Origin: CAZWUL01 sp964636625
GTDB lineage: Bacteria > Atribacterota > Phoenicimicrobiia > Phoenicimicrobiales > Stramentimicrobiaceae
Direction: 5' to 3'
Assembly: GCA_964636625.1 (NCBI GenBank)
Contig: CAZWUL010000022.1
Coordinates: forward strand, 1 to 17,003
DNA length: 17,003 bases
How positions within the stretch are numbered: position 1 is the first letter of the stretch; each line of letters opens with the position of its first letter. The notes under the pieces were generated by a model. That model did no database searches, was not told the origin of the DNA, and was given only the letters and a program-made list of their open reading frames with translations. Made by a program: the position numbers and the translations under genes. Shown in pieces: positions 13,867 through 17,003 of the stretch.

Positions 13867-14148
13867 ATGGTAGAAGTAATTGGTAAGATAACTAGAAATG
13901 GGCATATTACAATTCCCGGGAAAATAAGAAAAATATTAAATATTGAAGATGGAGATATTGTTAAATTTAGCTTAGAAGGGAATAAAATAACGATTACTCC
14001 GGGAATTATTGTAGATAAAGATCATGCTTATTTCTATAAAAAAGAAACACAAGAACAAATTAAAAAATCTGAAAATGAATTTAAGAAAGGGGCATATAGG
14101 TCTTTTGGTAATGGGAAAGATTTAAAGAAAGAAGTTGAAAGTGATTAA
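13867..14148 (+). CDS. AbrB/SpoVT-family (MazE-like) antitoxin, module 2
   Basis: This 93-aa protein has the SpoVT-AbrB domain 'EVIGKITRNGHITIPGKIRK' then 'ILNIEDGDIVKFSLEGNKITI' (residues 3-43). It continues 'PGIIVDKDHAYFYKKETQEQ' and a charged C-terminal helix that should bind the toxin. It resembles the first AbrB antitoxin in layout: both have an 'I.vDK' linker after the domain and a 'KG' helix end. ATG 13867 follows AGAGGTGA (13853-13860). Likely autorepression is suggested by the repeats around its promoter. Its last codons contain the toxin start: the sequence GTGATTAA serves both, exactly as in the RelB-like/RelE module at 10287. Confidence 0.9.
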   Translation: MVEVIGKITRNGHITIPGKIRKILNIEDGDIVKFSLEGNKITITPGIIVDKDHAYFYKKETQEQIKKSENEFKKGAYRSFGNGKDLKKEVESD

Positions 14149-14407
14149 CAGAATACATATACCGCATCACATCATTAAATCTTTAAAAAGTAAGAAAAAA
14201 CTATCAAAGGCTGTTAAAGAAAAATTCTATTGGTGTCTAAATATGCTTGTAGAAGATTCTAAATATCTTTCTTTGAGAAATAAAACGGTACAAGGGACTA
14301 AGGATATTTGGGAATTTAGTATTAATAAAAATTATAGATGTATATACAGAAAAGAAAAAGATGATATATTTATTCTGGCAATTTCAAAACACGAAGATGT
14401 TTTTTAG
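14141..14407 (+). CDS. RelE-like toxin paired with AbrB antitoxin 2
   Basis: This is an 88-aa RelE-superfamily toxin. It has 'RIHIPHHIIKSLKSKKKLSK' (N-terminal helices), then 'LSLRNKTVQGTKDIWEFSIN', 'KNYRCIYRKEKDDIFILAIS' and the terminal 'KHEDVF'. The 'W.fsi.knYR.iY' core and the C-terminal 'KHEDVF', a variant of 'GtHdeVY', support an mRNA-interferase-type fold. I chose GTG 14141 over TTG 14135 because it reproduces the 8-nt overlap of the module at 10287. It appears intact. Ribosome-dependent mRNA cleavage is inferred from the family. Confidence 0.85.
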   Translation: MINRIHIPHHIIKSLKSKKKLSKAVKEKFYWCLNMLVEDSKYLSLRNKTVQGTKDIWEFSINKNYRCIYRKEKDDIFILAISKHEDVF

Positions 14408-14414
14408 AAAAAAA

Positions 14415-14444
14415 GACAAAGTCGCTGCGTTTCTTGCAATGACA
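14415..14444 (+). repeat. 'tcgcaatgac' interspersed element, partial copy 3
   Basis: 'gacaaagtcgctgcgtttct' then 'tgcaatgacag' is the right half of the element, starting 8 nt after the toxin stop. A short satellite ('gcgtaataa') follows near 14490. Confidence 0.6.
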
Positions 14445-14548
14445 GAGAAAAAGGGAAACTCCACAGAATGACAAAAGAAAAGATTTCTGCGTAATAAATA
14501 AAAGTATAGGGAAGAACCTCATAGAATATATAAATCAAGAAATTATCA

Positions 14549-14577
14549 TTGATTTTTTAAAGTAATAACATTATAAT
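14549..14577 (+). promoter_or_regulatory. Promoter of mazEF
   Basis: TTGATT (14549-14554), a 17-bp spacer and a perfect TATAAT (14572-14577) form a good sigma-70-type promoter. The predicted leader is about 37 nt to the mazE ATG. Confidence 0.6.
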
Positions 14578-14620
14578 TACATTAGTAAATAATTTAATAG
14601 AATGTTAGAAGGTGATAGAA

Positions 14621-14869
14621 ATGAAAGCAACAATAATACCAATTGGAAATTCAAAAGGTTTGAGAATTCCAAAAGCAATATTGGAACAATGTAATATTTT
14701 AGAAGAAGTATCTTTAGAAGTAAGAGGAGATAGTATAACTATAAAACCTATCAAAAATAAGCCAAGAAAAGATTGGCATAAATATTTTAAAATAATGAAG
14801 AAAAAAGAAGAAGATAAATTACTAATTAATGAAAAGATTGACTTAGAAATGGAAGATTGGGAATGGTAA
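14621..14869 (+). CDS. mazE: MazE antitoxin
   Basis: This 82-aa AbrB-fold antitoxin has the canonical MazE N-terminus 'MKATIIPIGNSKGLRIPKAI' then 'LEQCNILEEVSLEVRGDSITI' (DNA-binding domain). The tail 'RKDWHKYFKIMKKKEEDK' ends in the acidic, Trp-rich 'LEMEDWEW'. That tail is the usual toxin-blocking peptide: acidic and aromatic residues sit in the MazF groove. I chose ATG 14621 over GTG 14612 because the GTG lies within the AAGGTG ribosome binding site (14609-14614). It has its own promoter. Its stop codon overlaps the mazF start region by 7 nt. Confidence 0.94.
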   Translation: MKATIIPIGNSKGLRIPKAILEQCNILEEVSLEVRGDSITIKPIKNKPRKDWHKYFKIMKKKEEDKLLINEKIDLEMEDWEW

Positions 14870-15186
14870 TTAAGCAATATGATATTTTTCTAATTTCTTT
14901 AGATCCTACTATTGGTCATGAAATTAAAAAAGTACGTCCATGTGTAGTTATATCTCCAAATGAAATGAATAATAATATATCTACAATTATCATTGCCCCC
15001 ATGACTACTCGCTCACATTCTTATCCTACTAGAATCCCAATAAAATTCGAAGATAAAAAAGGTTGGGTTGTATTAGACCAGATACGAGCCCTTGATAGGA
15101 AAAGATTTGTAAAGAAACTGGGAAAATTAAATAAAGAAACAATTCTTAAAGTAAAAAAAATAATTCAAGAAATGTTAGTAGAATAA
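14863..15186 (+). CDS. mazF: MazF endoribonuclease toxin
   Basis: This 107-aa PemK/MazF toxin cleaves single-stranded RNA at short specific sequences. The family pattern is complete: 'QYDIFLISLDPTIGHEIKKV' then 'RPCVVISPNEMN', with the conserved Arg at residue 25, and 'TIIIAPMTTRSHSYPTRIPI' with the conserved Thr at 48. These are the positions of the catalytic pair in B. subtilis-type MazF. 'GWVVLDQIRALDRKRFVKKL' closes the core. ATG 14863 lies 7 nt after GGAAG; a TTG at 14857 is less likely. It overlaps mazE by 7 nt. It appears fully functional. Cleavage specificity cannot be read from sequence. Confidence 0.95.
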   Translation: MVIKQYDIFLISLDPTIGHEIKKVRPCVVISPNEMNNNISTIIIAPMTTRSHSYPTRIPIKFEDKKGWVVLDQIRALDRKRFVKKLGKLNKETILKVKKIIQEMLVE

Positions 15187-15290
15187 AAAAATACAAAATA
15201 TAAAGACAGTTTTCGGTTATCGGTTTTTAGTTTACAGTTTAAATTAGTATTGAGTATATAGTACCGAGTATCGAGTCCAAAATACAAATA

Positions 15291-15580
15291 AAAGATGCGA
15301 GATAAAAAATTAAAGAGTCTACCAGCCTGCCAGTCACCCAGTCTACTAGTCAAAATAGTCGTGTGTCGTGCGTATTGTGTATTGCGTGCAAAATACAATC
15401 AAATACAAGGTGCAAGATAAAAATAGTATACCGTAAAATGCAAATGCAAAATAGAAGATAAAAACAGTTACAAGATTTATGTTAAGAAAAAATTCATATT
15501 AAGTATTCCGTATAACGTTAATAAAATAAAAACAAATTCACCCCCACCTTAATCCTCCCCCTTCAAGGGGGAGGAAATAA
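15291..15580 (+). repeat. Composite interspersed repeat, copy C (long form)
   Basis: This long copy begins with 'agagtctaccagcctgccag' and 'tcacccagtctactagtcaa', runs through the core present in all four copies and the 'tattccgtataacgttaata' segment, and ends with the hairpin cctccccc (15554-15561) / gggggagg (15567-15574). It matches copy D along its whole length with only about ten differences by eye, pointing to a recent duplication or gene conversion. Confidence 0.92.
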
Positions 15581-15744
15581 GAAAAAGGAGATGATCCATC
15601 CCTCAAAGGGAGGAAATGAGATTATTTACTCCATCACTCAAGGGGAAAATTACAGTTCAAGTTATCAGTTTATAGTTTTTTGTTTTTAGTTAAATATATA
15701 AATACAATTTAAGATAAACTTAGGACTGAGACTGAGAGCATAAA

Positions 15745-15786
15745 TGGATGAGATTGCTTCGTCGCTGCGCCCCTCGCAATGACAAG
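15745..15786 (+). repeat. 'tcgcaatgac' interspersed element, copy 4
   Basis: 'tggatgagattgcttcgtcg' then 'ctgcgcccctcgcaatgaca' is the best-preserved copy in the window, with attgc/gcaat terminal arms. It shares the 'tggatgagattgct' lead with copy 1. Confidence 0.78.
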
Positions 15787-16134
15787 AAAGAAAAATACTT
15801 GCAATGGCAAGAAATAATCTGTCAGTCACGATGGTCTACAAGCCAACAAAGAATCAAAAAATCCGCCAAATTTCTTTTACTGAAAACTATGAACAAACAA
15901 CTGAAAACTACTCCACCAACAATTATGCTGGAATAAATAAGGGAGAGGGTCAGGGTGAGGGGGAAAACTTAAAATCAAGTTATCAGTCAAAATAAGGTTC
16001 AAGTTGCGAGTTGTAATTTAAAAAAATACAAAAAATGTTTTTGGATTTTGCTAAATGTGTTTTTGAAATATGTGATAGAATAATATAAAAACATGGGGCC
16101 TATTTTAGATTATTTATATTTTGGGAGTTTATAT

Positions 16135-16353
16135 ATGAAAAAAGAAAAACAATATACTGTACTTATTGAAAAAGGTGAAGATGGAAACTTGATTGGAACT
16201 GCTTTAGAGATAAAAGGTTGTCATAGCCAGGGGAAAAATATGGAAGAGCTTCTTGCCAATATACGGGAGGCCATTGAATTATGCTTGGAAGTTCAGGGAG
16301 AAAGCGAATCATATATTAAAGAGATAGTTGGAATTCAGAAAGTTGCAGTATGA
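16135..16353 (+). CDS. hicB: HicB-family antitoxin (module 3)
   Basis: This 72-aa antitoxin is close in type to module 1: 'KQYTVLIEKGEDGNLIGTAL', 'EIKGCHSQGKNMEELLANIR' and 'EAIELCLEVQGESESYIKEI', ending 'VGIQKVAV'. It has no added DNA-binding domain. I chose ATG 16135, which follows GGGAG (16123-16127). An in-frame ATG at 16093 would add 14 residues but has no ribosome binding site, and the equivalent frame in the decayed copy at 12609 is interrupted. It overlaps hicA by 4 nt (ATGA). The upstream 100 bp and the first codons are duplicated in the relic at 12541-12775. Confidence 0.93.
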   Translation: MKKEKQYTVLIEKGEDGNLIGTALEIKGCHSQGKNMEELLANIREAIELCLEVQGESESYIKEIVGIQKVAV

Positions 16354-16571
16354 GCAAATTACCCATATTGACAGGATTGCAAATTATTAAGAGATTAAAG
16401 AAAAATGGATTTATTATAATTCGACAAAAAGGTAGTCATGTTTTTTTAAAACATAAAAATGATTCTAGAACAACTATTGTTCCAATTCATAAAAGTCAAG
16501 ATATAGATAGAGCATTGCTTAGAAAGATTTTAAATGATACAGAATTGTCTTTTGAAGATTTTTCAAAGTAA
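16350..16571 (+). CDS. hicA: HicA-family mRNA interferase toxin (module 3)
   Basis: This 73-aa HicA has 'GLQIIKRLKKNGFIIIRQKG' then 'SHVFLKHKNDSRTTIVPIHK', with the catalytic His of GSH at residue 30. It ends 'RALLRKILNDTELSFEDFSK'. The start 'MSKL', the 'RQKGSHVF' block and the C-terminal 'IL.d.E' helix resemble HicA 1, so modules 1 and 3 are probably related by an older duplication. The gene appears intact. Its 3' end (from the 'ATAGATAGAGC' segment onward) is preserved in the relic at 12706-12775. Confidence 0.93.
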   Translation: MSKLPILTGLQIIKRLKKNGFIIIRQKGSHVFLKHKNDSRTTIVPIHKSQDIDRALLRKILNDTELSFEDFSK

Positions 16572-17003
16572 ATAAAAGAAGTTTTTTCGGCTAAAAACAG
16601 TATTTGGTATTTGGGATCTTGTATTGAGTTGAAATAAAATAAAAGATAAGAGATAAAAAATATAAAGAGTCTACCAGTCTGCCAGTCACCCAGTCTACTA
16701 GTCAAAATAGTCGTGTGTCGTGCGTATTGTGTATTGCGTGCAAAATACAATCAAATACAAGGTGCAAGATAAAAATAGTATACCGTAAAATGCAAATGCA
16801 AAATACAAGATAAAAACAGTTACAAGATTTATGTTAAGAAAAAATTCATATTAAGTATTCTGTATAACGTTAATAAAATAAAAACAATTTCACCCCCACC
16901 TTAATTCTCCCCCTTAAAGAGGGAGGAGACAAGAAAAGAGTTAATCCATTCCTGACTTTGACACTTCATTTCCCAAAACCCTTGTAAAATAAGGATTGTT
17001 AAC
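16572..17003. other. Repeat-filled tail of the window after hicBA 3
   Basis: No gene is supported. After ~70 bp of plain AT-rich sequence comes composite repeat copy D (16641-16931), then sequence running off the window edge. A small reverse-strand open frame across 16496-16750 is repeat-derived; equivalent frames occur in copies B and C. Confidence 0.65.
16641..16931 (+). repeat. Composite interspersed repeat, copy D (long form)
   Basis: This copy matches copy C from 'agataaaaaat' through 'agagtctaccagtctgccag', the core and the 'tattctgtataacgttaata' segment. Its terminal hairpin is imperfect here ('ctccccctt' / 'gagggagg'). Together with copy C it brackets hicBA module 3 as direct repeats about 1.35 kb apart. 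Confidence 0.92.

Larger units (their letters stand above)
15187..16134. other. 948-bp gene-free gap: reiterated words, repeat copy C, hairpins, 'tcgcaatgac' copy 4
   Basis: No credible gene. The order is: 'ggttatcggtttttagttta' word (15215-15234); 'gtaccgagtatcgag' (15261-15275); composite repeat copy C (15291-15580); two decayed hairpin words (15589-15616, 15626-15648); 'gttatcagtttatagttttt' words (15660-15690); 'tcgcaatgac' copy 4 (15745-15786); a G-rich 'gggagagggtcagggtgagg' tract (15941-15961); and the control region of hicBA 3 (from ~16033). Open frames within 15748-15995 are translations of repeat sequence. Confidence 0.65.

Noticed and set aside
15748..15995. Two small forward open frames, 62 and 63 aa
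   Set aside because: They are translations of the 'tcgcaatgac' element and neighbouring repeat words, with no ribosome binding site or conserved motif.
16093..16134. Longer HicB start at ATG 16093
   Set aside because: No ribosome binding site precedes it. The equivalent extension is interrupted in the related relic, whereas ATG 16135 has GGGAG at good spacing.
12000..16750. Reverse-strand small open frames in 11988-12227, 15165-15398 and 16496-16750 with similar N-termini ('MYFARNTQ')
   Set aside because: Their similarity comes only from the shared composite repeat. They end in the real genes or AT-rich DNA at unrelated places and have no ribosome binding site, so I treat them as repeat shadows.
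9483..16931. Integron-type cassette array
   Set aside because: The modules and repeats recall cassettes, but there is no integrase, the repeats are not one per cassette, no attC-like RYYYAAC/GTTRRRY boundary pairs were seen, and modules keep their own promoters.
10773..16931. CRISPR array
   Set aside because: The repeats are long (140-290 bp), irregularly spaced by 1-3 kb and separated by genes. There are no 25-40 bp direct repeats with uniform spacers.

Overview
This is a low-GC (roughly 30% by eye) bacterial segment with purine-rich ribosome binding sites, frequent TTG/GTG starts and all convincing genes on the + strand. Uncultured low-GC lineages such as Atribacterota- or Firmicutes-like bacteria would fit, but nothing here fixes the taxon. 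There is no rRNA, tRNA, CRISPR array, transposase or integrase.

Region 1 (1-6987) is the tail of a surface-polysaccharide / nucleotide-sugar cluster. It holds the end of a DegT-family sugar aminotransferase, rfbA and rfbB (dTDP-4-keto-6-deoxyglucose synthesis), two GT2 glycosyltransferases (one membrane-bound), an unidentified protein that may be an alpha/alpha-barrel, and a GT4 glycosyltransferase. Two broken glycosyltransferases lie between them: a GT2 N-terminus ended by a TAG codon, and an orphan GT4 C-terminus. RfbA, RfbB and the aminotransferase together suggest a dTDP-amino-deoxysugar that the glycosyltransferases transfer.

Region 2 (6988-9482) has two long non-coding gaps around one gene, a polytopic sugar-1-phosphate transferase of the GPT/WecA/MraY superfamily that could start lipid-linked glycan assembly. 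The first gap contains a decayed copy of an antitoxin gene whose intact relative lies about 2.5 kb downstream.

Region 3 (9483-17003) is a dense toxin-antitoxin (TA) island. Seven apparently intact two-gene modules lie on one strand: HicBA, RelB-like/RelE, AbrB/RelE, HicBA, AbrB/RelE, MazEF, HicBA. Two wrecked modules lie among them: a RHH-antitoxin/RelE-toxin fusion with a frameshift, and a hicBA copy with an internal deletion and a stop. Toxin and antitoxin genes overlap by 4-14 nt or lie 8 nt apart. Several modules have their own recognisable promoter, and two AbrB modules have inverted repeats where an autoregulator could bind.

The spaces between modules are filled with interspersed repeats, all in the same orientation as the genes. 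The main one is a composite element with a near-identical core of about 140 bp, in four copies (near 10773, 12189, 15291 and 16641); the last two copies match over about 285 bp. Part of it is a C-rich/G-rich hairpin that also occurs alone. Other families are a 'tcgcaatgac' inverted-repeat element and several reiterated short words. The layout looks like a TA array that has grown and decayed by duplication and by deletion between repeats; that mechanism is inference.
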